Shown here piece by piece: positions 51,506-61,242 of a DNA stretch of 64,000 nucleotides. Where the stretch lies: positions 1 through 64,000 of the forward strand of contig QFOD01000015.1 in NCBI GenBank assembly GCA_003241055.1. Direction: 5' to 3'. How positions within the stretch are numbered: position 1 is the stretch's first letter; each line of letters begins with the position of its first letter. Below the pieces are notes generated by a model, which worked only from the letters and a program-made list of their open reading frames with translations, was not told the origin of the DNA and did no database searches. A program made the position numbers and the translations under genes. Origin of the DNA: Roseateles depolymerans (GTDB lineage: Bacteria; Pseudomonadota; Gammaproteobacteria; Burkholderiales; Burkholderiaceae_C).

Positions 51506-53197
51506 ATGAAGAACGTGGCGCTGGTGACCGTGCTGACCGTGCGGCGCGAGCCGGGGCTGCCCATCGTGGCGGCCACGGGCGCGCTGATGGGCCGTGCCGT
51601 GGCTGAGCTGATCGGCCAGCCGCTGGCCGCGCTGTGCCCGCCGCGTCAGCCCGATGGGCAGGCATCCGCCGCGGCGCTGCAGGCGCTGGTGGCCGAGCTG
51701 CCGTCCGAGGGCGCGCAGCGACCCTGGACCCTGCTGTCGGCCCAGGGCCGGGCGCGCGACTGCGAGCTGCAGATGGGCGTGCTGGCCGGTGGCGATCAGC
51801 CCCTGCTGGCCGTGAGCCTGGTGGACCTGGGCGCGCTGGAACTGGCCCGCGCGCTGGACGCCGGCAAGAACGAGCTGCTCGAGATGGTGGCCACCGGCCA
51901 GCCGCTGCCGGCCGTGCTGGAGCGGCTGACCGCGGTGATCGAGGCGCAGTTCGACGGCCTGTTCTGCACCGTGCTGCTGTTGGATGCCGACGGCCGCACC
52001 ATCCGCGATGGCGCGGGGCCGCGCATGCCGGCGGCCTATATGCAGGCGCTGAACGGCTTCGAGATCGGCCCCACGGTGGGCTCCTGCGGCACCGCGATGC
52101 ACGACGACCGCACCGTCATCGTCGAGGACATCGCGACCGATCCGCTGTGGGCACCCTACAAGGCGCTGATCCTGCCGTACGGCTTTCGGGCCTGCTGGTC
52201 GGAGCCCATCCATGCGTCCGGCCAGGGCGTGATCGGCAGCTTCGCGATGTACTACCGCGAGGTGCGCCGTCCCGGCTGCACCGAGCTGCAGGCGCTGCAG
52301 ACCGCCAGCCATCTGGCCGGCATCGCGATCGACCAGGCCCGCCGCGACGACGAGCGGCGCCGCAATGCCGAATGGCTGGAGGCGCAGGTGCGCCAGCGCA
52401 GCGCGGCGCTGGAGGCCGCACAGCACGAGCTGCTGGCCAGCCGCAAGCTCGCCGCGCTCGGCCAGCTGCTGGCCGGCATCGCGCACGAGATGAACACCCC
52501 GCTGGGCACCGCGCAGCTGGCGGCCAACTCGCTGCACGCGCTGAGCGACCGCCTGCGCGGGCAGCTCGAAGACCGCCAGCCGCTGAAGCGCCAGGACCTG
52601 ACCGAATGGCTGGCCCAGACCCACCATTCGGCGGAGCTGATCGAGCACAACCTCGACCGGGCCCTGCGGCTCATCAACCGCTTCAGGCAGCTGACCGAAG
52701 GCTCGGCGCGGGTCAGCCGCAGCCGCTTCGAGCTGCGCACCGTGGTGCTGCAGGCCTGGGCGCTGATCCAGACCCGGCTGGAGGTGGCCGGCGTCGAGCT
52801 GCTGTGCGAGGTGCCGGCCGAGCTCTCGCTGGACGGTTACCCCGAGGTGCTCAAGCAGGTGCTGGAGCAGCTGCTGGAGAACGCCTGCCTGCACGGCCTG
52901 GCGGCGGGCGGCGGGCAGATCCGCGTGACGGCCGCGCGCAGCGCCGACGAGCGGCGGCTGCACCTGGAGGTGGCCGACAACGGCGTGGGCATGCCGCGGG
53001 CCGATCTGGAGCGGGCGTTCGAGCCCTTCTTCTCCACCACCTTCGGCCAGGGCGGCAGCGGCCTGGGGCTGTTCGTTGCGCACAGCCTCGTCAACGGCCT
53101 GCTGGGCGGCAGCATCCGGCTCGACAGCGAGCCGGGCCGCGGTACCGTGGCCCGGCTGGACCTGCCGCTGCAGGACGCGCTGCCGCTGGCCGCCTGA
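51506..53197 (+). CDS. soluble GAF-domain sensor histidine kinase
   Basis: This kinase senses a signal and phosphorylates a response regulator that is not encoded nearby. The 563-residue protein has no transmembrane helix. It has a PAS-like N-terminal region (about 15-110), a GAF domain (about 133-276, with IEAQFDGLFCTVLLLDADGR and VGSCGTAMHDDRTVIVEDIATDPLW), a coiled-coil linker, a HisKA domain with phospho-acceptor H327 in GIAHEMNTPLG, and a HATPase domain with N459, DNGVG (491-495) and GGSGLGL (516-522). GGGGAGG precedes the ATG at 51506. The GAF sensing type (redox, gas, small molecule) cannot be told. It is likely an orphan kinase. Confidence 0.93.
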   Translation: MKNVALVTVLTVRREPGLPIVAATGALMGRAVAELIGQPLAALCPPRQPDGQASAAALQALVAELPSEGAQRPWTLLSAQGRARDCELQMGVLAGGDQPLLAVSLVDLGALELARALDAGKNELLEMVATGQPLPAVLERLTAVIEAQFDGLFCTVLLLDADGRTIRDGAGPRMPAAYMQALNGFEIGPTVGSCGTAMHDDRTVIVEDIATDPLWAPYKALILPYGFRACWSEPIHASGQGVIGSFAMYYREVRRPGCTELQALQTASHLAGIAIDQARRDDERRRNAEWLEAQVRQRSAALEAAQHELLASRKLAALGQLLAGIAHEMNTPLGTAQLAANSLHALSDRLRGQLEDRQPLKRQDLTEWLAQTHHSAELIEHNLDRALRLINRFRQLTEGSARVSRSRFELRTVVLQAWALIQTRLEVAGVELLCEVPAELSLDGYPEVLKQVLEQLLENACLHGLAAGGGQIRVTAARSADERRLHLEVADNGVGMPRADLERAFEPFFSTTFGQGGSGLGLFVAHSLVNGLLGGSIRLDSEPGRGTVARLDLPLQDALPLAA

Positions 53198-53212
53198 GGC
53201 GGGTCCCGCCGC

Positions 53213-54712
53213 TCAGCGGCGTGCCGGCGAGGCCTGGCGCCAGCCCGCGTCGGCCCAGCGCTGGAAGGCGCCCAGCAGCGCCGGCTCGGGCGACTGGCGC
53301 TCCGGCGTCAGCGTGGCCAGCGTCAGCACCTCGAAGCTGCGGCGGTAGCGGCCCTCGGCGCGCACCTCGCGGGCCACCAGCATCTGCGCGCCGCCCGGCA
53401 CCCAGCCGGCAAATTCCAGCACGCCCAGGCCCGGCTGCGCGGGGGCGGGCGGCAGCACGTCCAGCCGCCAGGCGCCACCGGCCTTCTCGTCCTTCTGGAA
53501 CACCCACAGCTCGCGCCAGCCGTCCAGCGGCTGCACCGCCACCGCCAGCGCGCGGCCCTCGCGGTTGAGCGTGGCGGACGCGAGCGACACCTGACCCCAG
53601 CTGCAGCGCCGCGCCAGCACCTGGCCCTTGGCCTGCGGGTCGCTGAGCACCAGGCAGCGGTCGCCGTCGCTGCCGGGCTGCAGCGTCAGCCGCAGCGTGC
53701 CCAGGTCGCGCTGCTCGGTGCCGCCGGCGGCCACGCCGGTGCCCAGCCAGCGCGCGGCGTTCACGCGCATCGCGGCATCGTTGTAGGCGGGCTGGTCGTC
53801 CTCGGCGAGCTCGGACGGCACGACGGCCGCCAGGTCGCCCAGCGCGGCCAGTGCATTGCCGCCGGCGCCGCGGCGGGCCAGCGCGAACGCGAGGCTGGCG
53901 TCCACGGCGGCGCGGCGCATCATCAGGCGGTTCTTCCAGGCCGGGCTCAGCGTGGCGGCGTCCACCTGGGCCAGCACCTGCTGGCGCCAGGCGTCGCGCG
54001 CCTCCTGCTCGCGCGGCGTGGCACGCGGGTTGGCGCACTCGGGGCGGGTCAGCGCCAGCGCGGCGCGCACCCGCTGCTCGGGCGTGGCGGCCACCGACAG
54101 CACGCGGCGGAAAGCCTCGCCCTCGTAGCAGACCTGCACGCGGCCGTCCTCGGCCTCGAACTGCTCGAACCTCAGACCGTAGCGCGCCGCCACGTCCAGC
54201 TGGGCCGCGAGCGCGCCTTCCGCGGGCTTGGCATTGGGCACGGACGCGCGGTCGGCGATGCGCTCGGCCAGCGTGGCCATGGCGTCCAGCGCCTCGGCGC
54301 CCGCGGGGCCGGCCAGCTCGGCGGGCGTGGCGGCCTGCACATAGGCGGCGGCCAGGCCCAGGCCCAGGCCTTCCATGCCCCACTGCTGGCGGCTCAGGCG
54401 CAGCTGGGCCAGCAGCTCGGCGCTGGCGCCCTCGCCGCGCGGCGTCGGCAAGACCTGGCTCTTGCGCAGCCAGCCGCCGCGCTCGCGCCGGTAGTCCCAC
54501 ACCTGCCAGTGGTCGGCGCGCTCGCCGCGCAGCTCCAGCGCCTCGCCGCGCCACAGCTGGGCCTGGGCGGTGGCGCTGTCGCGCGGGGCGCCGCGCAGCA
54601 CCGCGTCCTGGCTGACCAGGCCGGCGCGCGGGAAGTCCGCCGCGCGGGCGCTGCTGCACATCACCACGGCCGAGGCCAGGGCACCAAGGGCGATCAGGGC
54701 AATGCGGCGCAT
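53213..54712 (-). CDS. secreted SH3-like protein, unknown function
   Basis: The 499-residue product begins MRRIALIALGALASAVVMCS with a Sec signal peptide cut near ARAA. The region after it (AGLVSQDAVLRGAPRDSA and LWRGEALELRGERADHWQVWDYRRERGGWLRKSQVL) resembles a bacterial SH3 domain. The central helical region has LLAQLRLSRQQWGMEGLGLGLAAAYVQAATPAELAGPAGAEALDAM, and the C-terminal part is beta-rich (RWLGTGVAAGGTEQRDLGTL, GWVPGGAQMLVAREVRAEG). No catalytic motif was identified. It lies 4 bp downstream of the SPFH gene and shares its strand, so it could be a periplasmic partner. Confidence 0.72.
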   Translation of the reverse strand: MRRIALIALGALASAVVMCSSARAADFPRAGLVSQDAVLRGAPRDSATAQAQLWRGEALELRGERADHWQVWDYRRERGGWLRKSQVLPTPRGEGASAELLAQLRLSRQQWGMEGLGLGLAAAYVQAATPAELAGPAGAEALDAMATLAERIADRASVPNAKPAEGALAAQLDVAARYGLRFEQFEAEDGRVQVCYEGEAFRRVLSVAATPEQRVRAALALTRPECANPRATPREQEARDAWRQQVLAQVDAATLSPAWKNRLMMRRAAVDASLAFALARRGAGGNALAALGDLAAVVPSELAEDDQPAYNDAAMRVNAARWLGTGVAAGGTEQRDLGTLRLTLQPGSDGDRCLVLSDPQAKGQVLARRCSWGQVSLASATLNREGRALAVAVQPLDGWRELWVFQKDEKAGGAWRLDVLPPAPAQPGLGVLEFAGWVPGGAQMLVAREVRAEGRYRRSFEVLTLATLTPERQSPEPALLGAFQRWADAGWRQASPARR

Positions 54713-54716
54713 GGCA

Positions 54717-55976
54717 TCACTCCTTGGCGTCGGCGTCGTTGGTGGCCGCAGTGGCGGGCCGGGCCGCGCCCAGCAGCGCGTTGCCTATGAAGCCGCCGGC
54801 TGCGGGCGGCGGCGCGATGATGACCTGCACCTTGTCGGACAGCTTGTCGGCCATGGCCTTCTGCACCAGCAGGGGGGTGCGGGTGATGAGCTCGCCCTCG
54901 CGCGCCATCTGCTCGGCCTGGGCTTTGCCCAGCTGGGCCACGCGGTAGGCCTCGGCGTCCGCCAGCTTCTCGCGGGCGGCGGCCTCGGCCTCCACCTCGA
55001 TGCGGCGGGCCTTGGCCGCGCCCTCGGCCTGCTTGATGCGCGCGGCGTTGTCGGCCTCGGCCTCCAGCGCGCGCTGCGCGATCTGCTGCTGCTTGAAGGG
55101 CAGCACATGCTTCATGGCTTCTTCCTGCGCCTTGGCCGCAATGATCTGCTCGCGACCGGCGGCCTCGGCGGCGGTCTCGCGGCGCACCTTGTCGGCCGCG
55201 GCCTGCAGCTCGGTCTCCTTGACGCGCTTGTCGGCGATCTCCAGCGTGTAGCGCATGCGCTCGCTGGCCAGGCTGTCGGACAGCAGGCGGTCCATGCCCT
55301 TGCGGTAGTCGGCCGGCAGGTCCACCGAGCCGATCTGCACGCCCTTGAGCAGGATGCCGTCGGGCGCCAGCCGCGCGCGCAGCTCCGACTCGAGCGCGGT
55401 CGCGATCTCGGCGCGCTGGCTGGAGAAGATCTCGCGCACCGTGTGGCGGGCGATCTGCTTGTAGATCACGGCCTGCAGCGCCGGGTTGATGACGTCGGCC
55501 TCCAGGTTGTCGGGCAGCTTGCGGGCCAGCTCGGGCAGGCGGCTCGCGTCCACGCCCCAGCGCAGCGTCAGCGCCAGCCCCAGCGACAGGCCCTCCACCG
55601 ACTGCAGCGGCGCCGGGCCGTCGGCGCGGGCCAGCTGGGCGGGGCGGAAGCTCTGGTCGCGCAGCGGGAACAGGCGCACCTCGTGCAGGCCCGGGATCAT
55701 CAGGTAGCTGCCGCTGCGGAATTCGCTGGTGCCGCCGCTGAACTGGTTGGTGCGCAGCGCGGCCATGCCCTGGGGCACGGCCTGCAGCGGCGGGTGGGTC
55801 ACGAGCGCACAGCCGGCGGCCGTGGCCGCGCCGGCCAGCAGCAGCGGGGGCAGCAGCCGGCGCAGCGAGCGGGTCGTGCCGGTGGCCAGGGCCGGGGCGG
55901 CCTCGGCGGCGTGGGTGCGGCCGCGACGCAGGGCGCGGGCGATGGCGGCGGTGAGGGTCTGGAGACGGTGCAGCAT
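54717..55976 (-). CDS. SPFH/prohibitin-family membrane protein
   Basis: SPFH proteins form ring-like membrane scaffolds that organise proteases or lipid microdomains. The 419-residue protein begins with an Arg/Ala-rich cytosolic tail, a hydrophobic helix (about 41-60, LLPPLLLAGAATAAGCALV), the SPFH domain (about 75-250, LMIPGLHEVRLFPLRDQSF, GLALTLRWGVD, INPALQAVIYKQIARHTVREIF) and a long alpha-helical region rich in Ala, Glu and Lys (about 250-370), ending near QVIIAPPPAAGGF. The start at 55976 has AGGAG 9 bases upstream; the upstream ATG at 56015 lacks one. It resembles the bacterial prohibitin homologue group. Confidence 0.87.
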   Translation of the reverse strand: MLHRLQTLTAAIARALRRGRTHAAEAAPALATGTTRSLRRLLPPLLLAGAATAAGCALVTHPPLQAVPQGMAALRTNQFSGGTSEFRSGSYLMIPGLHEVRLFPLRDQSFRPAQLARADGPAPLQSVEGLSLGLALTLRWGVDASRLPELARKLPDNLEADVINPALQAVIYKQIARHTVREIFSSQRAEIATALESELRARLAPDGILLKGVQIGSVDLPADYRKGMDRLLSDSLASERMRYTLEIADKRVKETELQAAADKVRRETAAEAAGREQIIAAKAQEEAMKHVLPFKQQQIAQRALEAEADNAARIKQAEGAAKARRIEVEAEAAAREKLADAEAYRVAQLGKAQAEQMAREGELITRTPLLVQKAMADKLSDKVQVIIAPPPAAGGFIGNALLGAARPATAATNDADAKE

Positions 55977-56112
55977 GGTGAGGGACTCCTGGGCGTGATG
56001 CATCGCTCGATGCATGGCGTCATGGTGTCCATCGCTGCGGGAAGGGACGAGGGGGCCGTGGGGCGGGCTTCTTCCGCCGGCGCGGAAGCTTTGCTCCGCC
56101 GGGCGCGGCGCG

Positions 56113-56943
56113 TCAGCGCTGCGGCGTGCGGTAGAACCAGCGCCGCGCGCCGCGGGGCTCGAAGGGCTGCCAGCCGCCCTCGGGCTGGGCCAGGCGGTCG
56201 GCCAGCGCGTACAGCGCGATGGGGTTCAGGCCCAGGCCCAGGTGGCTGGCGGGCACCTCGATGTTCTCCACCAGCGGCCCGGGCTCGTTGACGCTGCAGC
56301 GCCACGAGACGACGCCGTCGCTGCGCGAGTAGATGGAGGTGGTGGGCACGGGCGGCGGCTGGCGCAGGCGCTCGAGCAGGGCGGGCTCGTCGGCGCGCTG
56401 GCCGCTGACCCACTCGAACAGCTTCCACGCATTGGTGGCGCGCGGGTGGCCGGTGAAGGGCGTGCCCAGCGTGATCACGCTGCGCACGAGCTCGGGGCAC
56501 TGCTTGGCCAGCTCGCGGGCGTACAGGCCGCCCAGGCTCCAGCCCAGCAGGCTGACCTTGCGGTGGTGGCGGCGCTGCAGGGCCTGCAGGTCGGCCTGGC
56601 AGCGCTCCAGCACGCCGGCACGCGGCCCGAGGTTCAGGCCCTGGCCCCAGGGCTGGGCGCAATAGCCCAGCCGGTCCAGCAGGCCGCGCAGCGGCGCGGT
56701 GGTGAGATCGTTGGCGCTCAGGCCGGGGAAGACCAGCACCGGATGCCCGTCGCCCTGCGGCAGCTTGTGCAGCCAGGGCAGGCTGGCCAGCAGGGCCAGG
56801 CTTTCCCAGGGGGCACGGCCTTCCAGCAGCATCAGCCAGGCGTTGGGCGCCTGCAGGTCGGTGGCGTCGGCGGCCTGGCCGCGCGGGGCGCGGCGTGGGG
56901 CGACCTTGGTGGTGGAGAGGGAACTGGGCGACACGCCCGTCAT
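56113..56943 (-). CDS. alpha/beta hydrolase
   Basis: The 276-residue protein has the alpha/beta hydrolase fold with nucleophile motif GWSLGG (GxSxG, about residues 136-141 in KVSLLGWSLGGLYARELAKQCPE), VLVFPGLSANDL near the oxyanion strand, ITLGTPFTGHP, and an Asp in IYSRSDGVVSW and His in VPASHLGLGLNP as the likely remaining triad members. This resembles lipase-like or PHB-depolymerase-like hydrolases that pass through a GxSxG. No signal peptide; cytoplasmic. Substrate is unknown. Confidence 0.87.
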   Translation of the reverse strand: MTGVSPSSLSTTKVAPRRAPRGQAADATDLQAPNAWLMLLEGRAPWESLALLASLPWLHKLPQGDGHPVLVFPGLSANDLTTAPLRGLLDRLGYCAQPWGQGLNLGPRAGVLERCQADLQALQRRHHRKVSLLGWSLGGLYARELAKQCPELVRSVITLGTPFTGHPRATNAWKLFEWVSGQRADEPALLERLRQPPPVPTTSIYSRSDGVVSWRCSVNEPGPLVENIEVPASHLGLGLNPIALYALADRLAQPEGGWQPFEPRGARRWFYRTPQR

Positions 56944-56989
56944 GTTAGCCACAAGGCTGGGGCCGGGCCGCGCGGCCCGGCCGGCGGGA

Positions 56990-57301
56990 TCACTCCTCGG
57001 GCACGAAGATCCACAGCAGCAGATAGACCAGGATGCCGCTGCCGAAGGCCAGGAAGAGCACCGTGAAGATCAGGCGCCAGACCCAGCTGTCCAGCCCCGT
57101 GGCGCGTGCCACGCCGCCGCAGATGCCGCCTATCCAGCGGTCGTTGCGGCTGCGGCGCAGGCCGTTGACCGCGCCCATATTGGGCTGGGCGGCCGGGGCG
57201 TTGTTCAGCAGGCGGGCCTTGGCACGGGCGAATTCCTCGTCGCTCAGCGCCCCGCGGGCGTGCAGGTCAGCGAGCTTGCTGAGGTCGTCGGCGTCGTTCA
57301 T
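56990..57301 (-). CDS. SHOCT/PspC-domain membrane protein
   Basis: The 103-residue protein has an N-terminal SHOCT-like helix pair (DLSKLADLHARGALSDEEFARAKARLL, about residues 6-32) and a C-terminal PspC domain (RNDRWIGGICGGVARATGLDSWVWRLIFTVLFLAFGSGILVYLLLWIFVPEE) with one or two transmembrane helices. PspC-type proteins sense inner-membrane stress and bind PspA or related factors; no pspA or pspB is in the window. It is short, so it is probably a regulatory or scaffolding protein. Confidence 0.88.
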   Translation of the reverse strand: MNDADDLSKLADLHARGALSDEEFARAKARLLNNAPAAQPNMGAVNGLRRSRNDRWIGGICGGVARATGLDSWVWRLIFTVLFLAFGSGILVYLLLWIFVPEE

Positions 57302-57403
57302 GGTGTGCTCCTCTTGCTTGGATGACTGTCAGCCTAACCGTGCGGTGCGGCCGGGCCAGCGCCTTGCGACAGGCGGGCCTTTCGCGTGCAGCGGCCGTGC
57401 GAA

Positions 57404-59206
57404 TCAATGGACAGACGGCGGGGACTCGATGTCGACGAACTCCCAGAAGTCCTGCCAGAACAGCGGCCGGCGAAAGCCCACGACGCCGGGGCCGGCGATG
57501 TCGGTGATGATGCGATGCCCCAGCGCCTTCCAGGGCATGTAGGCGATGGAGAGGCGCTTGGCCTGCAGGAAGAGCGCATCGCGCTCGGGGCCGTCGGGCA
57601 GGGCCTGCATGCGGTCGTAGATCCTGTCGAACTCGGCGTTCTTGAAGCGGGGCAGGTTCTGCGTGCCCGCCGCGGGTCCGTAGAGGCGCTGCAGCGCACC
57701 CTGGCCGTCAGGTTGCGAAGCGCTCGAGCCCACCGCCCAGATCTGGTAGCGGCCGGCCTGCGCGGCCTTGAGGTTCTCGGGCCACTGCTGCACCTTGAAC
57801 TCCATGCGCACGCCGATCTCGCGCATGCATTTCTCCCACTGCTCGTCGAGCTGGCGCGACTGCGCGTCGGCCTGGGTGTTCTTCACCAGCACCAGGGGGC
57901 TGCCGTCGGGCAGGTCGCGCCAGCCGTCGCCGTCCTTGTCGACATAGCCGTACATGTCCAGCAGCGCCTTGGCGCGCGCCGGGTCGTAGTCGCTCATCTC
58001 GCTCTTGAAGGCCGGGTCGTAGCCCGAGGTGAAGGGCACGATCATGGACTGGGCAGGCATGGCCTGACCCCGGCGCACCAGGCGGATCTCGCGGCGGGTG
58101 TCGTAGGCCAGCGAGATGGCCCGGCGCAGCGCCACCTTGTCGGGCGTGTAGCCGCCCACCACCGGGTCCTCCATGTTGAAGCCCACCAGCAGCACGTCGG
58201 GCGACAGCGTGAACACGGCGTGCATGCCGCGCTTGACCAGGTTGGGGGCGAGCTTGCCACCCGGCGCCGCCTGGGTGATGAAGTCCTCGGGCATGCGCTC
58301 GATGAAGTTGTGCTCGCCGTTCAGGAAGGACAGCCAGCGCGGCTGCGGCTCCTCGATGATGTCCACGACGACGCGGTCGATCATCGGCAGGCGCCGGCCC
58401 TTGAGGCGGGCGTAGATGGCCTGGGCCTCGGCGTCGCCCGGCGCGGGCTGGGCCTCGTAGTAGCGCTCGCGGTAGCCGGGGTTGCGCTCGAACACCATCT
58501 GCGAGGAACGGCGCCACTGCGTCAGCATGAACGGGCCGGTGCCGACCGGGTGCTCGGAGATGCGGTCGCCGTAGAACTCCACCACCTCGCGGGCCACCGC
58601 GCCGTACAGGTCGTGCCCGGCCAGGATCATCTCCACCAGACGCGGGCGGGCCTCCTCGGTCTTGAGCTGCAGCGTGTAGCGGTCCAGCGCGCGCAGGCCG
58701 GGCACCTCGGTGTCATACGGGAAGGCCGTCTTGGCCTTGATGCTGTGCTCGCGCAGCGCGTTCAGGCCCACCAGGCCGGCCTCCTCGAAGCTGCTCCAGC
58801 CCTGCGAGTTGGTGGCCGGGTCGGCGAAGCGCTTGAAGCTGTAGACGAAGTCCGCCGCCGTGACCTCGCGCTTGCGGCCCTTGAAGGCCGGGTCGTCGGC
58901 GAAATAGATGCCGTGACGCAGGTGGATGGTGAAGGTCCTGAAGTCGGGGCTGATCTCGGGGTCGCCTGCTGCGATGACGGGCACGATGCGCGCCGGGCGC
59001 GCCAGCGGGTCGTAGTTGTAGAGCGCCTCGAAGATGTGGGCGGTGAGGGTGCGTGAGTAGATGTCGGAGACGCGCGCCGGGTCGAAGCCGGATTCGGCAA
59101 TCCGGAACGCGTAGTGCAGCGTCTTGGGCGGCGGCTCGGCCGCGCGGGCCGGCTGGGCGCAGAGCAGGGTCAGCCCGGCGAGGCCGGCGGTCAGCAGTCG
59201 TTTCAT
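57404..59206 (-). CDS. extracellular solute-binding protein, family 5 (tandem copy 2)
   Basis: Family 5 proteins bind peptides or nickel in the periplasm for ABC uptake. The 600-residue product from the ATG at 59206 has a Sec signal peptide (MKRLLTAGLAGLTLLCAQPA). It has the family motifs HYAFRIAESGFDPARVSDIY, TIHLRHGIYFADDPAFKG, YDTEVPGLRALDRYTLQLK, EFYGDRISEHPVGTGPF, and MSDYDPARAKALLDMYGYVDKDGDGWRDLPDGSPL. Upstream ATGs at 59218 and 59230 (overlapping the previous stop) are also possible. It is a paralogue of the gene at 59230-61038, with which it shares the same order of motifs. Ligand is unknown; the YejA-like type is possible. Confidence 0.9.
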   Translation of the reverse strand: MKRLLTAGLAGLTLLCAQPARAAEPPPKTLHYAFRIAESGFDPARVSDIYSRTLTAHIFEALYNYDPLARPARIVPVIAAGDPEISPDFRTFTIHLRHGIYFADDPAFKGRKREVTAADFVYSFKRFADPATNSQGWSSFEEAGLVGLNALREHSIKAKTAFPYDTEVPGLRALDRYTLQLKTEEARPRLVEMILAGHDLYGAVAREVVEFYGDRISEHPVGTGPFMLTQWRRSSQMVFERNPGYRERYYEAQPAPGDAEAQAIYARLKGRRLPMIDRVVVDIIEEPQPRWLSFLNGEHNFIERMPEDFITQAAPGGKLAPNLVKRGMHAVFTLSPDVLLVGFNMEDPVVGGYTPDKVALRRAISLAYDTRREIRLVRRGQAMPAQSMIVPFTSGYDPAFKSEMSDYDPARAKALLDMYGYVDKDGDGWRDLPDGSPLVLVKNTQADAQSRQLDEQWEKCMREIGVRMEFKVQQWPENLKAAQAGRYQIWAVGSSASQPDGQGALQRLYGPAAGTQNLPRFKNAEFDRIYDRMQALPDGPERDALFLQAKRLSIAYMPWKALGHRIITDIAGPGVVGFRRPLFWQDFWEFVDIESPPSVH

Positions 59207-59229
59207 CGCGTGGGTCATCACGGGGCTCA

Positions 59230-61038
59230 TTACGGGGCCTTGGCGAGCTGTGCGTCGTCGAGGTCGACGTATTTCCAGAAGTCGCGCACGAAGACATTGC
59301 GGCTGTAGCCCTTCACCCAGGGCTGGGCCATGTCGGTCCAGATGCGGTGCACATGGAACTTGTAGGGTGCATAGGCCACCAGCAGGCGCTGGGCCTCCTG
59401 CATCAGCTGCTGGCGCTCGGGGCCGTCGGGCAGGGCCTTCTGGCGGTCGTACAGCGCCTCGAAGGCCGGCAGGTCGAAGCGCGACTTGTTGGCATTGCCC
59501 TTGGACTTGGACGAACCCAGCGCCAGGAAGGTATCGCCGTCCGGCGTGGTGCCCACCCAGGACACTCCCCACATCTGCAGCTTGCCGGCATTGGCCGCCT
59601 TCAGCTGCTCGGGCCACTTGGCGATCTTGAAGCGGATGCGCACGCCCAGCGCGTCCATGTTCTTCTGCCACTGCTCGGCCAGCTGGCGGTTCTGCGCATC
59701 GGGCTGGGTGGCGTACTCCAGCTCCAGCGGGCTGCCGTCGGGCTGCTCGCGCCAGCCGTCACCGTCCCGGTCTGTGTAGCCGTACAGCTCCAGCAGGGCC
59801 TTGGCACGGGCGAGGTCGTAGTCGCTCATCTCGGACTTGCGGTCCGGCTGCGCGCCGAAGGCGATGGGCGGGATGGGGCCCTGGCTGTTGAGCGCCTGGC
59901 CGCGGCGCACCAGGCGGATTTCCTTGTCCACGTCCACGGCCAGGTTGATCGCGCGGCGCAGCGCGACCTTGTCCGGCGTGTAGCCGCCCACCACCGGGTC
60001 TTCCATGTTGAAGTAGCTGAAGGCCACGTCCGGCCGCGGATAGCGCACCATGCTGACGCCCTGCTTGGCCAGGTTGGGTGCCAGGTGGCCGTTGGGCATG
60101 GCGACGCCGGAGAAGTCGGCCGGCACCTCCTCGATGACGTCGGCCTCGCCGCGCAGGAAGGACAGCCAGCGCGGCTGGGCCTCCTCGATGATGTCGATCT
60201 GCACCCGGTCCACCATGGGCAGGCGCCGGCCCTGCAGCGCGGCCACCTCGGCCTTCAGCCGCGGGCTGGCGTCGGGCGGGGCCACCTCGGCGTAGCGCAC
60301 CTCGCGGTAGTTGGGGTTCTTCTCGAGCACGATGCGCGAGCTGCGGCGCCACTCGGCCAGCCGCCAGGCGTTGGTGCCGACGGGGTGCTCCATGATCTTG
60401 TCGCCATAGAAGTCCACCACCTCGCGCGCCACCGCGCCGAGGAAGGCCGCGTCGCTGAACTGGTAGACGAAGCGCGGGTCGCCCACGCCCAGTCGCACCT
60501 GGAAGGTGTAGCGGTCCAGCACCGTCAGGCCCTCGACCGGGTGGTCGTAGTCGAACGGCTTCTTGCTCTTGAGCGCGGCGCGGCGCAGCTCGCTCAGGCC
60601 CAGGATCTGCGCGTTCTCCAGCAGGTAGAGGTTGCCGCTCTTCCAGCGCGGGTCGTAGTGGCGCTTGATGCTGTAGACGTAGTCGGCCGCGACCAGCTCG
60701 CGCTTCTTGCCGCCGAAGGCCGGGTCATCCGAAAAATAGATGCCGGGCCGGAGCCGGAAGGTCAGCGTCTTGAAGTCGGCGCTGATCTCGGGCATCTCGC
60801 GCACGGTGGCCGGCCGCAGTCGGAAGGGGCGGGCGCCGAAGTCGTATTCCAGCGGCGCGTCGAAGATGCCGCCGGCCACGGTCTTGGAGTAGCTGTCGGT
60901 GATCTGCGCCGGGTCGAAGCCGGTTTCCGCGATCTTGAACGCGTAGCGCAGCACCTTGTCGGCGGCGTGCGCAACCGGGGCTGCGATCGTCAGCGTGCAG
61001 GCCAGCAGCACGGCGGTCAGCGGGGGCAGGAACTTCAT
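59230..61038 (-). CDS. extracellular solute-binding protein, family 5 (tandem copy 1)
   Basis: The 602-residue product begins MKFLPPLTAVLLACTLTIAA with a Sec signal peptide, cut near AHAAD. It shares with copy 2 the motifs RYAFKIAETGFDPAQITDSY, TFRLRPGIYFSDDPAFGG, FYGDKIMEHPVGTNAW and MSDYDLARAKALLELYGYTDRDGDGWREQPDGSPL. The two diverge most in the C-terminal half, so they probably bind different peptides or bind with different affinity. The stop overlaps the possible start of copy 2. It is divergent from the permease genes over a 204-bp region, so one promoter region may control both sides. Confidence 0.92.
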   Translation of the reverse strand: MKFLPPLTAVLLACTLTIAAPVAHAADKVLRYAFKIAETGFDPAQITDSYSKTVAGGIFDAPLEYDFGARPFRLRPATVREMPEISADFKTLTFRLRPGIYFSDDPAFGGKKRELVAADYVYSIKRHYDPRWKSGNLYLLENAQILGLSELRRAALKSKKPFDYDHPVEGLTVLDRYTFQVRLGVGDPRFVYQFSDAAFLGAVAREVVDFYGDKIMEHPVGTNAWRLAEWRRSSRIVLEKNPNYREVRYAEVAPPDASPRLKAEVAALQGRRLPMVDRVQIDIIEEAQPRWLSFLRGEADVIEEVPADFSGVAMPNGHLAPNLAKQGVSMVRYPRPDVAFSYFNMEDPVVGGYTPDKVALRRAINLAVDVDKEIRLVRRGQALNSQGPIPPIAFGAQPDRKSEMSDYDLARAKALLELYGYTDRDGDGWREQPDGSPLELEYATQPDAQNRQLAEQWQKNMDALGVRIRFKIAKWPEQLKAANAGKLQMWGVSWVGTTPDGDTFLALGSSKSKGNANKSRFDLPAFEALYDRQKALPDGPERQQLMQEAQRLLVAYAPYKFHVHRIWTDMAQPWVKGYSRNVFVRDFWKYVDLDDAQLAKAP

Positions 61039-61242
61039 CGCAGCAGGTGCAGGGGCGGCAAAGGGCCCGAGTCTAGGGGCAGGCCCCGTGCTCCGGTATC
61101 GGTGCGGGCACAGGGGTCAGGCCGTGCCTCGGTGAAACCGTCAGGGTCTGACAGGGGTGGGCTCGCATAGACTGCGACCCCGTCGACCCGGTCGCGCTTC
61201 AAGGGCGAGGCCGGCGGTTTTGCGTTCCGCTGGAGTTCCTGA

